Shown: positions 10,153 to 21,930 of the stretch, one piece after another
How the letters are laid out: each line of letters opens with the position of its first letter
Position numbering within the stretch: position 1 is the first letter of the stretch
Source of the DNA: Hyalella azteca
Taxonomy: Eukaryota > Arthropoda > Malacostraca > Amphipoda > Hyalellidae
Length of the DNA stretch: 64,000 bases
Assembly (NCBI RefSeq): GCF_000764305.2
Contig: NW_025932839.1
Span: 149,108-213,107, forward strand
Direction of reading: 5' to 3'
Notes under the pieces: model-generated
The model's input: only the letters and a program-made list of their open reading frames with translations
What the model was told of the DNA's origin: nothing
Databases searched by the model: none
Position numbers and translations under genes: made by a program

Positions 10153-11487
10153 CTAGCGATTCACTATTTCAAGATTATATGAACTAAACGCATTATTGAG
10201 ACACGGTTTTCGTTTGAAGATATGTAGAGACTCCAAAATTCTCAAATCCGAGCAGCCAGAAGTGGAACCGAGTATCCTGAAATCACTCTCAGACACAGCC
10301 ACGTCGCACTGTTCAGCATGGAGGCGCACGGAAGAATGAGGAGGCTTGGCGAGAGGCAAGTTAGAACGATAGCTCCTGCCACGGTGTTCAGAAACCCGGA
10401 TGTAGAAGTTACGCGACGTCATTCCAACGTACGTAGATGCACAGCGTGCACAACAGAACTCATAGACCAGGTTTGATCGCATCCGAGCAGGAATAACGTC
10501 CTTATACCTGAAGAAAGAACCAATTTTGAAATTATTTACCAGCAAAACATGCAAATTTATATTCGAGAAATATTTCGTAAACAAAATCTTTAGTTCTCTG
10601 GACATAGTTTCAGACGCATTACCAAAATAGGGCAATGTGTAATAAATAATTATCTTACTATCGCATTCAGTCACAGTTTCAGAAAATTTGTTAGATAAGA
10701 AGCGTTTGATTTTACTAAACACAAGGCACGATGGAAAACCATTAAGCTGAAATATACTACGAATGAATTCGAATTCCAAATGCATATCATGGAAGGTAGA
10801 ACAAACCCTATAGCCGCGACATATCAAAGTTTGAAGACTATTCAATTTGAAACTAAACGGGCAGAAGCTAGAGAAGCTCATACCCAAGCCGGTAAATGTC
10901 GGTTTCCGATATACGGAAGTCTGAAAACGACCGCCATGTTTAGTAATTTTGCAATCGAGAAACGACAAACAATTGTTGGATTCTAATTCCATAGTGAAAT
11001 TTATTGAAGGATGTTTGAGGTTTAGATAATCAAAGAAAATGCCAGCATGAGAGGGATGCTTGAAGATCAGAAAGATATCATCAATATACTGATTATAAAA
11101 AATCTGTTTAAAATCAATGGGACAATCAGCCAACCAAGAAACCTCATGAAAGCACATGAAAATGTTGATGAGTGTGGAACCAAGGAGAAGGCCCATTCCT
11201 AAACCATCAACTTGCTTATAAAGTTTACCAGCGAAAATTAAAAAGAAATTCATGACTGATAATTCCAGTATATTTTTGAAAAGACTGCTATTAAGACCGA
11301 TCACCAGATCATTCGCATCCTTAAACAAAGAGTTGAGGCAGATTTCAATAGTTTGTGTAGGAGGAATATTAGTGAACAAATTTTTCACATCGAACGAAGC
11401 CATAGTCAGGTGCTGAACTATTATTATCATAACGCTGTCACGTGGCCTGGGACTGCAACGTCCAGAATAACAATGAAGGATCGACAC
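10153..11487 (-). mobile_element. Penelope-like element: reverse transcriptase + GIY-YIG endonuclease, 5'-truncated
   Basis: This 444-codon frame belongs to a Penelope-like retroelement, which copies itself through RNA using a reverse transcriptase and a GIY-YIG nuclease. RT landmarks are FDVKNLFTNIP (32-42, first catalytic Asp), YKQVDGLGMG (90-99), YIDDIF (134-139, catalytic Asp pair), CLSFLDCKI and SVYRKPTFTG. The endonuclease begins at about 340 with LVYEFCC, continues with YVGMTSRNF (353-361) and RVSEH, and has a plausible catalytic Glu in RILES (419). Cysteines in CCARC sit between the two nuclease motifs. The N-terminal part normal for the family is missing, so the first ~28 residues are probably unrelated flank. 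MGLLLGSTLIN departs from the usual MGSPLGPTLAN, hinting at decay although the frame is still open. A hammerhead-like motif follows at 9949-9975. Confidence 0.9.
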
Positions 11488-13600
11488 CTCTGCGTTACTA
11501 TTTAAATTGTTTCATTAATTTAATTGGCTGCCTTGGTGAATGATGAAGTATTTCACCATCATCTTCCAACTGTAAGATATTTTGTTTTTAAAATGTACTA
11601 CTTTCATAACTAAATAATTAACGAAAAATGGCTTAAAATTTTTTCACCGAAAGTTTCAATTTTTTACTTCGATCAACGAGTATAAAAATAGCTTATTGAA
11701 CACAAAAACTTCCTGTGCGTGGGAGATTGTTTGTTGTGGACCAATGAGTTGATAGTAACAACGCATCTCAAGAAATTTATTCTGCCACACTAAGAAATTT
11801 CTGCGCGTAAATTTTATTGTATCCGCAAATATGATTTGACGGGAGGAGGCTCGCAGGAAGTCCATGCTGAATAAGGCAGCTCAGGCTAGGTTCGTTGCAG
11901 TGTGTGGGTTAGGATGAAATTATATAAGTGAGGGAAGAGAGGGTTGTGAGGGAACTGAGTAAGGGGAGTGCAAGTTGAATGAGGGAAGTGATGCTAAATT
12001 CGAACGATAGAAGTGACAACAAATCAAGTAGTGGAAGTTAAGAGAAGAATGTGTGATATAAGTGAAGGAAGAATCGAGTGAAAGGAGAAATGAGAAAATT
12101 GAGCGGGGGAAGTAATGTGAAAATCTGGTGAAGAAAGTGACGTGAAAGAGGAGCGGCGAACAGTAAAGGAGAGTGAAACGGGGAGAATTTTAAAAATTAA
12201 TCTTGGAAGAGACGGACGAATGTCCTAGAGGGATAGAAAAACACACGTGGATGTAACCATGAGAATTAGTGAGCTGAACAAGGAAATTACCTACGCTTAC
12301 ACGACGTGTCAAGCGAGCGTAACGAGAACATTGTACTTTTGTACTAATGAATACAATTGAATAAAAATGGGTAAGTAAAAAGTCGATTCCTTCAAAAACA
12401 ATAATCTTATATCACGTGTACAATAAAGTAATGGCCGAAGGAAAATGGCACGCCGCTTACACACATGATATTCATAGTTAATGTTTGTGGTTAAGTAGAA
12501 AGCGGTGTAAGTAAAATTCATCACTGATGAGGCTTGTCATGAATACAACAGCTTTAATTGTGTACGAACAAAACCCTATCTATGGGCATGGACAATCTCA
12601 TGATGAATGCCGGAGCACATGATCTAGCTAAGCCATCCGCGTGATCTGATAAGGCGGACTGCAGATCAAATCACGGCACCGCGGATCGTCCGAGTTGCTC
12701 GACGCTGTCCGCAAAAAATGCAACACGCGACTCAGATTCTAACAGAAGACGCTGGTCCGCCAGCATTTCTGAGACCAAGAGAAACGCGTACAATTTAGTT
12801 TGATTTGTTAAGAACGTTTAACGTAGAGAAGCAGTGAGATAAGCTACAATTTGTGATATAATTGCAGAGAATCTAGCGAAAAATGTAGTAAAGTAAATGA
12901 AATCTAGAAAGCCGTGACTGTTAGTGACCGTTATTATTGTTATATATTAATAATTAATACATTTTTCATTTAAATGCAAAAATTTTTCATTGCGAGAAAT
13001 AAGGCGGCTTGTACCTTTGTGTGACGAGGAAAATGATTGCGACGATGCATAGGTAATTGTGTTGAGTAATACAGCCCCGCATGTGTGATGAAGCAAGCAA
13101 TTCATTTAAATTTTTTGTTCAAATGAAATAATTTTAGTCCACACAATCACCGCCATGATTCTGTTACACGCGGCTCTCCTCAATTTTCTTAAATTATTCA
13201 TATTTAAATAAAATAATTTTTAGAAGCAAATTTTAGCATCTCTGCTCTAATCTCCTAAGAAGTTTGGCTTCATAAAAGATCTCTACAGCAGCTGGCGGTC
13301 AAAAAAATATCCTCTAAGGATAAAAATGGAACTCAAAACTATCTAAACTTAATTTTTATCAAACAACAATAGCGCAAATATTGTCTCTCCATACATAAAA
13401 TAACTCGCGCCTCGTGTCAGTTATAACATTAATGAGTCTCTGTCAAATCAGAAAATTGTTTCCTGGTGAAAAAATGAAATTTTTTAGGTTGCATTGATGG
13501 TGTTTTTTTGCTTGTCGAGGAACGCTCGCTTGAAATGAGATTCAGGAGCAGATTTTGAATTAAAATTGTTCAACAAATCGTCATTAGCGAATTGCGAAGA
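11488..13600. other. AT-rich region without recognisable genes
   Basis: A purine-rich stretch at about 11930-12200 on the plus strand, with repeated GTGAGGGAA and GGAAGTGA words, is the only notable texture. The small frames at 11656-11865 and 12309-12524 have no family resemblance. Confidence 0.45.
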
Positions 13601-13857
13601 TGTTGTGGTGATGCTGAACATAAAACTAGTCGTTGGGCCAGTGACTGCGATGTTGTGGTGATGCTGAACATGAAACTAGTCGTTGGGCCAGTGACTGCGA
13701 TGCTGTGGTGATATTGAACATAAAACTAGTCGTTGGGCCAGTGACTGCGATGTTGTGGTGATGCTGAACATGAAACTAGTCGTTGGGCCAGTGACTGCGA
13801 TGCTGTGGTGATGCTGAACATGAAACTAGTCGTTGGGCCAGTGACTGCGATGTTGTA
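13601..13857. repeat. 50-bp minisatellite
   Basis: Five units of exactly 50 bp, each containing GTTGTGGTGATGCTGAACAT then ACTAGTCGTTGGGCCAGTGA. They differ by only a few substitutions. Confidence 0.97.
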
Positions 13858-14334
13858 GTGAAATACAAAAATATTTATTTTAATCTCCAAAGAAGAAGAC
13901 TGTGAATTTCCGACCGAAGTAATTTAAAGTCTCTAATTCAACGATTCAGGAAAATAAGAAAGGATTGACTAACAGAAACTGTACAAGATTTATTTAAGTT
14001 CGAAGGATAGGTTCACGGCTGTCGCGGTCATCCATGGCTGGCCATAAACAGCACACCTGCAGGTAAACAAACCCAAACTTGAGATAATTGGCTGAATAAA
14101 GTAGTTACTTATTATTATCAGTGATCAACAAAAAATCTGTGGAATTCATAATTTATCAACGGTCCAATCCCAAATCATCCAGTTTTGAGAAATTGGCTGG
14201 GAGCGAGGTAAGTAGGTTCTGCATGGCCAAGAATCAAGCCTCACCTCTGACGTCTCCGGAGTTTTAAGGAGTGCCAGAAAAACGGATTATTATGACTAAT
14301 AAATTTAAAATGAATTCCACCATATTTTTGTACA
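13858..14334. other. spacer without recognisable gene
   Basis: Nothing is recognised between the 50-bp array and its isolated relative. Confidence 0.4.
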
Positions 14335-14381
14335 GGTGATGCTGAACATGGAACTAGTCGTTGAGTCAGCGAATGCAATGT
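14335..14381. repeat. isolated single unit of the 50-bp minisatellite
   Basis: GGTGATGCTGAACATG and ACTAGTCGTTG recur here once, about 480 bp from the array, with more divergence than the units inside the array. Confidence 0.85.
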
Positions 14382-14555
14382 AAGTATTGTGACAGTTTAG
14401 TTATAGAAAAAATGTCATATATTCATGGCTATATTTAAACAGGTGATGCCATTGGACACTATCGAGACTACGGTTTTGGGAAACGAATTTCGATGGCAAA
14501 GTTAAGAACCTAGCCGACAACACGGCTACTGCATTTACGGGTAAAAAGGCTGGTC

Positions 14556-14712
14556 GGGGGCTGGTGGTGAGGGCAAGGCAGGTCGGGGGCTAGCAGGTCG
14601 GGGGTTGGTGGTGAGGGCAAGGCAGGTCGGGGCTGGTGGTGAGAGCAAGGCAGGTCGGGGGTTGGTGGTGAGGGCAAGGCAGGTCGGAGGTTGGGGTGAG
14701 GGCAACTGGCTG
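14556..14712. repeat. G-rich minisatellite, ~28-bp unit
   Basis: About five units of GGGGGCTGGTGGTGAGGGCA followed by AGGCAGGTC, with length variants. Strong purine bias; the minus strand encodes a false proline-rich frame. Confidence 0.93.
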
Positions 14713-15407
14713 GTCTCTTAAGAACCAAATAAGAACTCCACGAAGCTGCAGAAGAGAACTCGTCCGAACGATCGCTGCTGGCATTGAGGTTGCCCGCGTT
14801 CGGTGTTCAGAGTTTGCTTATCTTGGCTTCGGCTTCGATGGAAGCTCTCAGACGGCGTTCAGGTTCATTCCAAGTCCTGAAATGCTCCATTTTATTAGAA
14901 ATTTGTCCCCCGTGTTAGGAACGGGAAAGATGCTCGAACAATATTAGAGCAAAGAGAAGTTACGTAATTGTGCAACAAAATCATTCGTTTTCTGGTGCGT
15001 GTGAAATTATGGAACTCTTTTCTGGAAACAACTATCAAGGATTTGCCAATAAACAAGAAAAGACTAAGCGTTGACTGATATTACTACGTTATTGTCACAA
15101 TAAAATAAACGTTACTGATAAGAGTACATGATTTGGTATAGTAAAATGAACGTTTACTAACAGAAATGCCGGGCTGCAAGGAATAAATTTGGTCGTTAGC
15201 TATTTTATCTAGAAACAATATATCAATGTGAGAAGGAGAAACGTATGTAATATTTGTATGGAATATACCTATAGCAGACACAGGACGTGCAACCCGGATC
15301 CCTTAATAAGTTTAAATTCATTAAAATGGAATGTGCACAGAAGAACTCATAATTGAATGGTATTGAAGTGCAGTGGTCCAGTGGTAGAACTGCGCACTGA
15401 AAGCTGT
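14713..15407 (+). other. unassigned region with an 83-codon frame
   Basis: A plus frame ending at 14947 includes FAYLGFGFDGSSQTAFRF. I do not recognise it, and its start lies in the G-rich array. The rest is AT-rich with nothing recognised. At 15368-15400 a single GTGCAGTGGTCCAGTGGTA matches the core of the 35-bp minisatellite. Confidence 0.25.
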
Positions 15408-15630
15408 TAGAATAGAATAGAAATGTCGGCACTAAAGAAATAGGCCCATAGCCTGCTGCCGATTCTTGAATTTTCCGTGACTTGATTCACAAGGGATCCG
15501 GCCTTTGGAATCAAGGCCGATCCGGCCGATCTTTCTATAGCTGACGATTGATTGAGAAAGCTGCTGGACTTATTGCCTGGTCCGTAATTTGCTAGGCATT
15601 TTAAGACTGAACATTTGCTCCTGCATATTT
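15408..15630 (-). mobile_element. non-LTR retrotransposon 3' end, (TTCTA)n tail
   Basis: In minus orientation this aligns over about 200 bp with 47520-47740, and its last part also aligns with 24463-24590. Shared blocks include TTCAGTCTTAAAATGCCTAG, CAGGCAATAAGTCCAGCA, TTCCAAAGGCCGGATC and AATCAAGTCACG. It ends in GCCGACATTTCTATTCTATT. The (TTCTA)n tail points to LINE-type or LINE-mobilised retroposition. It is flanked on one side by minisatellite core sequence and on the other by the 35-bp array. Confidence 0.8.
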
Positions 15631-15635
15631 GTGCG

Positions 15636-15957
15636 CAGTTGATGCAGTGGACCAGTAGTAAGGATTGGTGCAGTGGATGCAGTGGTCCAGTAGTAAGTAC
15701 TGGTGCAGTGGATGCAATGGTCCAGTGGTAAGGACTGGTGCACTGGATGCAGTGGTCCAGTGGTAAGGACTGGTGCACTGGATGCAGTGGTCCAGTAGTA
15801 AGGACTTGTGCACTGGATGCAATGGTCCAGTAGTAAGGACTGGTGCAGTGGATGCAGTGGTCCAGTGGTAAGGACTGGTGCAGTGGATGCAGTGGTCCAG
15901 TGGTAAGGACTGGTGCAGTGGATGCAGTGGTCCAGTGGTAAGGACTGGTGCAGCAGG
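15636..15957. repeat. 35-bp minisatellite, second locus
   Basis: About nine units of the same 35-bp repeat as at 7420-7672. The embedded TGGTCCAGTGG resembles a tRNA A-box (TRGCNNAGYGG), so a SINE head is one possible origin. Translations of these units are artefacts. Confidence 0.96.
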
Positions 15958-16502
15958 AGTATTATAATCATCCTGCGGCACAAGTACTTAGGATTGGAAC
16001 CACGAATTCAGGAATAATTTTTCATTTGTCGTCACATCTTCTGACTTCTCGGTGGTCGGTGTCTCGGTGATACAGGTTCTTCGTTCACATGATGATTATT
16101 TTTTTGATAGCTAATCATTTCCCAATAAATGCTATGTTCAATTCTTAATTTACTTTTGCGTGTTTTTGTGTTGTTTTAACTTTTTCGATATTATAAATTC
16201 TATACATTTTTTATCAAACTACAAAAAAAAACAGGACTGTCGGACACATAAATTTTTAACATAGTCTACCACCCAGATTTAAATCTTTGGTATTTTCCCG
16301 ATAGAAGAAAATTTTACAAGCAGAAACTACTTTATTTTACTGGTTTCACTCGCAAATTAGAAAGACAGCAAAGTTTATATCGAACATGTTTATTCAATTA
16401 GATTTGTCGCGTGCTATGAAGGGCAAGATCATTATCAGTATTGTCATTGAAATAATTGTAACATATGATAATATATACCAAAAAATAATGATCATTAATT
16501 AT
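15958..16502. other. AT-rich spacer
   Basis: No gene recognised. Confidence 0.4.
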
Positions 16503-16729
16503 TATGCCCAGTGGTTACACTTCAGATTGCCAAGATTGGAGCAGAGAGGCGCGGGTTCGATCCCAGCTCTGTGCGTCAGTTTCTGGTCAGAATCGGCAAG
16601 GAGGCCTGGCGGTTAAGCAAAGCAGAATTGTAGCAGTGAGTTGCGAGTTCGAGATCGCAACAAGCTGTGAATGTTCTGCGATGTTAAGATATGGCGACAG
16701 GCCTACGGCCAAATAAACGCTGAAACCGC

Positions 16730-16784
<55 letters not shown>

Positions 16785-16805
16785 CATTATTATTTTTTTA
16801 TCATT
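16503..16805 (+). mobile_element. tRNA-derived SINE, apparently dimeric, with (ATT)n tail
   Basis: The first tRNA-like half shows a CAGTGGTTA A-box-like start and the B-box GGTTCGATCCC (16554-16564). A second half starts at about GGCCTGGCGGTTAAGC and has a B-box-like GAGTTCGAGATC (16646-16657). The unit then runs through GGCGACAGGCCTACGGCC, resembling the retroposon tail block at 2650, and ends in about 19 ATT units. Internal Pol III promoter boxes plus a simple tail define a SINE. The duplicate head suggests a dimer. Confidence 0.75.
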
Positions 16806-19440
16806 ATTAAATGAATCAATAAGAGCACTTCTGCGTCAGACAGCGGCAGTTGAGTGTAATGATTTCTGGCTGGAAATTAAGGCTTATTAAAGCGTCTCAT
16901 GTTCACTTTGAGGAACATAATGAAGCATTTTTTGGTCTCTGTATAGAACTTTGTATAAATAACAGATCATTGCAAGTCACAAAAATATTGATATATAGGA
17001 AACTATTATAAACATTAGAAATCAATTCCTCTATTAAACAATGTAATTAGTACGGAATGACTTTTTTCCACACATAATTATACTTACTCTAATAAGAGGT
17101 TCTGGTGGAATGACTCAAAATACCAAAAGTTGGGCTGAAGTTAACTATTGTCGTATTCATTGTGTTGACGTTCATATATAAACAAAATCTTATTTTTCAA
17201 TTAAATATAATCCTAAATTTCTAAATATTTTTTTAAATTAATTCAAAATCATAAACGAAACCTCTACACGAAACCTCCAGTCGTAATTTATTTTTAATTT
17301 ACAATTGGCATACCACCAAATTTAAAAATGATATTCAAGCCCTGTGATGACTTTAAAAACAGTAATAAAATTCAACTTCATTTGCTCGAACTGGAACGAC
17401 GTCTCAATCGTAACTCGATATTTGCCCATTGTTAGGCGGCTTGAAAGCCCATTTAATGTTTACAGTTTAAATTTATATTCTTACTTGCGATCAACACTAC
17501 ATTAATTCCGTCGAACTGTAAACTGATTCTTAATATCAAAATTGAGCTTAATTATGAGCTTTGAATATTATTATTAATAATTTAATTAATATTTGCTATG
17601 GAAGAGGCGAGAAACATCAACTGTGAACGCGATATGGTTGTGCCAACATCGCTGCCGATAATTTCAACACTTGTAATGAAAATTCAATGATTATCTTCTC
17701 ACAATGATTTATAAATTTAAAATATTAGAGCAAGGTAACATAACCATGCGGGCTTAATCCTTAATTCCTGCAAATAATTCCTGCTATCCCAAATCCCATC
17801 ATTACCGTAATTCCTAATCCTGTTAATAATAATAATAAAATTTGTGTATTCTAAATAAATAAATGCTCCAATAAATATATATTTTACGATGAAGATTTGA
17901 TTTTCATTAAACTCTCATTTCCAAGTATGGAAAAAACTATTTTGCGTCACTAAAATTAGACGTTTTTTTTCAATAGCAAAATCATAATTAAATTTTCGAT
18001 GTGATCCTTTCTCCCCATTCCTCAATTCTTTCCTATTCGCACACTAGAGGAAGAATATCAAGTAACATCCCGACATGATAAGTATCCTAGATACGCGCCC
18101 CAACAGCCCCTATATATATATTTACAGCGCCAGGCTATTAGAACACAATAACTTAGACAAATTCACAAAAGGAGATCTGCATACTTCCATTATGATGTCT
18201 TAATGATGATGTAATTGCCAAAGTTGAAGATAAAATTTAATTTTTTTATGGATATACGAAAGGATTACAAAATTGGAAGGACTGGATTGAACTAAAAATT
18301 TCAATTTGGCTTTTAACATTGATTTCACAAATAAAAGTATAAATGTGCAAAATATTTTTTTCATATTCCGGAATGAGAATTAAATGAGAGTTTTATTTGC
18401 CTCGTAAATATGGGTTTGAAGTGCTCACTTTCTTAAGCTTTATAATTTATAATAGGGCAAATATAAGCCATATATTATTTCTCATTATTAACGGGACTAT
18501 ACAGTATATATAGGGACAGGAGGCATGACGAGATTTATAACAGAATTCTGAAATTGTAGGATGAATGCAGAGCTGACCTGCTATAATATATAGTTAAACT
18601 TGACTTTTCATCAAACGTCTTTACATGCACAAAACTCAAAATATTTTGGTAATTCTCGTTTTGATTTGCTCATTTATTTTTAATCCTTGAATTTAATGGT
18701 TCGAAAAAAGTTTTAAAATGACGCTCTGGATTGGGATCTTTCCTTGAATGATTTCATTCTTGAAAGAGAAATCGTTTGACAACGTAATTAACGACTTCAG
18801 TCTTCTAGCCTCCTAATTAAATGCTTTGCGTATACGGCCATGCGGAATGCTAAGTCGGGTAATGTTGCATTTGTATCGCTTCAATTCCAAAATTAAATTT
18901 TTATGTTAGTAAATGATTTTTCTCATTTAGAGAAAATATTTATTTTAGAGAGCTTTATTTAAAATATAACTTCTAGAGCTTTATTTGAAATAAATATCAT
19001 GATTGCTTGACATAGAAATGTTTGAATTTTAGATTAAAATCAACAGATGAAACACAACAACGGTATTCCAGTGACGTTCAATGTAAGGAATGGTTGTGAG
19101 TTTTATTTATTATTGCAGCACGTCGATTAATTAATTTACGAAGACTGTTAATTTTAATCAAGCCTGAGGTGACGCTTCCGACGACTGAATCGTAATTTGT
19201 TTTATCCATAATATTTGTAATTTTCGTCCATGTCTACAAAATAGATTATCTTAGCAAATTGATTGTTTAAACTGTGAGTTTCGAAGATATATTCAGATTT
19301 CTTTTTATACTAAAATTTCATTAGAATAAAATCTGTCTAACAAGAAAAGCACGCTCAAAGTTTTCATTGCCAATGTAGAGACGACGAAGCCGGACTCACA
19401 TCCACACGTGGTGAGCGCCAGGGGCACACTGAATGCTCCC
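16806..19440. other. AT-rich region without recognisable genes
   Basis: Long AT-rich DNA with no convincing frame of any length. TATATATA stretches at about 18110 are low-complexity sequence. Confidence 0.45.
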
Positions 19441-19600
19441 AGAGTCTGATTGCTTTAATAGGCTTAATAGGCCGAGCGTGACCTCGCTGACCAATCAGAG
19501 GCGCTGCTGGCTGTGCCGGCAGCCAATCAGAGGGGACGTAGGGAGAGCGGGCACCCGGTAAATATGAGGGCTCTTAGCCAGGCAAGCTTTACAGTGCAGT
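19441..19600 (+). promoter_or_regulatory. candidate Pol II promoter with paired CCAAT boxes
   Basis: A GC-rich island contains two close CCAATCAGAG boxes (19491-19500 and 19523-19532), an inverted CTGATTG at 19446-19452 and a TATA-like TAAATATG at 19559-19566. An ACAGTGCAGTG initiator-like stretch lies about 30 nt further on. A second TATAAAAGG is at 19638-19646. No downstream coding exon is recognised. CCAATCAGAG boxes are common in histone-type promoters, but no histone frame is present. Confidence 0.35.
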
Positions 19601-20194
19601 GCACGGCAAAGATTCTTTGAAATGAAAGTCAACTGTTTATAAAAGGAGCCGCAACTGGCATATATTGTAGGAATAAAGCTTCACTTGTGTAGAATGAGCA
19701 TATATCCTATATAAATTGATTATATAACATTAAGATGCGCTAAATGTAATCCTATATAAATTGATTATATAACATCATCGATTTGCTAAGTGAAAACACT
19801 GACTCTGAGCGCATTTTATTTGATATTTGGAATTTCGTAGTTCAACGAGCGAAAAATTCTTGTCTGTTTGAATCAAAATTATAATATAATAATAATAGTA
19901 ATAATAATAATAATGATAATAATAATAATAAATAATAATAATAATAATCAATGACGTCGAAGCTTGTGTGTTTAATTAATTATTTTCATATTACGGATTA
20001 TTTCGTCGCCTGTTATTATATCCCAAATCTTCACCTACATCCATTGTAACGAGGCTTCAACGAGCAGACATGTTCAAGACGTCAACAAAATGTTTGTCCT
20101 CTCATGTTAATCTGAGGCCAAATGTTTCTACATGTCCTCTTGATGAGAGGCTTTCGAAAACTCTTAGGTTCCCGCATGCCCTCATATGTGGCCT
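19601..20194. other. spacer with an AAT-type microsatellite
   Basis: Contains an imperfect (TAA)n tract at about 19880-19951 and otherwise nothing recognised. TCCTATATAAATTGATTATATAACAT occurs twice, near 19708 and 19750. Confidence 0.5.
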
Positions 20195-20290
20195 CACTAC
20201 CCTCGCCTCAGAGGCCCGCATGCCTCACTACCCTCGCCTCGGAGGCCCGCATGCCTCACTACCCTCGCCTCAGAGGCCCGCATGCCATCA
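20195..20290. repeat. 31-bp minisatellite
   Basis: Just over three units of CCTCACTACCCTCGCCTCAG followed by AGGCCCGCATG. Confidence 0.93.
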
Positions 20291-20410
20291 TGGTCATCTA
20301 ATGGCTTAGGTCATGGAAAATCATTCAAACATCTAAGGGAAAAATCCTGCATTTATTTTATGTGTTCTATGAACTAGAAAATGTTTGGTTGTCTATTAAA
20401 TTCAATTTTT

Positions 20411-20519
20411 AGCGCATTTTCTCATTTATGGGAAAATGCACTATTTTGCTCTCCATGTCCGTCCGTCCGTCCGTCTATTCGTCCGTGACTTCACGTTTTC
20501 GTCGACGAGAAAATGCGCT
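20411..20519. repeat. short inverted-repeat element with (TCCG)n core
   Basis: AGCGCATTTTCTC at 20411-20423 is exactly inverted at 20507-20519. The ~83 bp between them hold a TCCGTCCGTCCG tract. This could be a tiny MITE or a foldback element. Confidence 0.55.
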
Positions 20520-20672
20520 CTCTGTCACTCACTGCAATGAGTACTGAGTTATATTTTTTATTGTATTTCATAACGGCATGACAGTATGAATAAACTTTTC
20601 ATTCTAATATTAGTGATCTGCACATGATTTACCTATTATCTGAACATGTTTCCCTTCATGTAAACCTTGAAA

Positions 20673-20925
20673 GTTGAGGCATGCGCTGCCACTTCTCTTG
20701 GTCTGCCTCTAAGTTGAGGCATGCGCTGCCACTTCTCTTGGGTCTGCCTCTAAGTTGAGGCATGCGCTGCCACTTCTCTTGGGTCTGCCTCTAAGTTGAG
20801 GCATGCGCTGCCACTTCTCTTGGGTCTGCCTCTAAGTTGAGGCATGCGCTGCCACTTCTCTTGGGTCTGCCTCTAAGTTGAGGCATGCGCTGCCACTTCT
20901 CTTGGGTCTGCCTCTAAGTTGAGGT
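20673..20925. repeat. 41-bp minisatellite
   Basis: Six nearly identical units of GTTGAGGCATGCGCTGCCAC followed by TTCTCTTGGGTCTGCCTCTA A; only the first unit is 1 bp shorter. Confidence 0.97.
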
Positions 20926-21352
20926 TCCACGTATATTATTTATATATTGTGGTTCTATTTAGATAACCGCGCTGAAATCTTCATTTTTTCTCCAAATACA
21001 TGATTAATATTGGAGAATTTTTTTAGAATTCACTTTGTACTCAAAATGTGATTGATTACTTATCATTTTAATGTAACTAATTTATTATATCATCGCAGTT
21101 CATGACAGCACATTCATGGTTTAACTGAAAATAAGAGATTATGTACAATATTTTTGACACTTTATGTGTGTTCTGAATCACTTGAATAATATACAATGTG
21201 GACACTACACGAGCTGTATACTGTATGTTCTCTTTTATCTCGTGTGAGTTCACACAGCCACTCAGAAAGACTTATGAGTCAAATTATCCCAATAACAGCA
21301 CACTTCCATACCCACAGCACGAAAGTGGACATAGCAATGCAGGATACGGACT

Positions 21353-21620
21353 TAACTGAGTCAAGATGACCTACATGAAGACAAAAACTGGTGCTTCGTC
21401 ATTTGGACAAATTCTCACTCATTTCTATGAGTGCATGCTTGTGCACATACAGCCCCTGTTCTCTGTTATCTCGCCTGTTGTCTGTTATCGATTATCGGTT
21501 TTTTGGGCGGGTGTGCGGGTGCATTTTACCGCCCCTATCCTAGCCGCTGCGGACGGTTGGGCAGCGGCACATTTAATTGCTCATTAAGACGCGCCCGTGT
21601 GGGCGCACCCGGAAAAATTG
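21353..21620 (+). repeat. interspersed repeat copy (TGAGTCAAGATGA block)
   Basis: AACTGAGTCAAGATGA, then CATTTGGACAAATTCTCACT, then a GC-rich part ending in TTTAATTGCTCATTAAGACG. The copy at 21782 repeats the same order of blocks in shortened form, so the two form a diverged direct repeat. Confidence 0.55.
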
Positions 21621-21781
21621 ATGGGTTAATTTGTTCAAACTGTGACACAACTTTTAACTCGCAGCCTCGAACATGCATCCCATTGAAAATTTACAGACGC
21701 GGCAGCTTCTGATTTGGATTACCAGAAGCTGGGGCGACTCTAAATTTTGTTAGGGAAGCGGACGTATTTTCTATTTTAACA

Positions 21782-21930
21782 TAACTGGATCAGGATGAAC
21801 AATACGAGGGCTAAAAGTGCATCGATATTTGGACAAAGTTTTGCTCGTTTTTCTATGTGTAGGTGGGGGTTATTAAGTCTTAATTGGTCATTAAGAGCAG
21901 CCCATGTTGTTAAGGGGCGGGGTAATTAAG
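21782..21930 (+). repeat. interspersed repeat copy (AACTGGATCAGGATGA)
   Basis: Shares AACTGGATCAGGATGA and GTGCATCGATATTTGGACAA with the copy at 4087, and the following TTAATTGGTCATTAAGAGC with the copy at 21353. Confidence 0.6.

Noticed and set aside
16646..16657. Second genuine tRNA gene
   Set aside because: Only a B-box-like motif is present. No cloverleaf can be drawn, and it fits a SINE head better.
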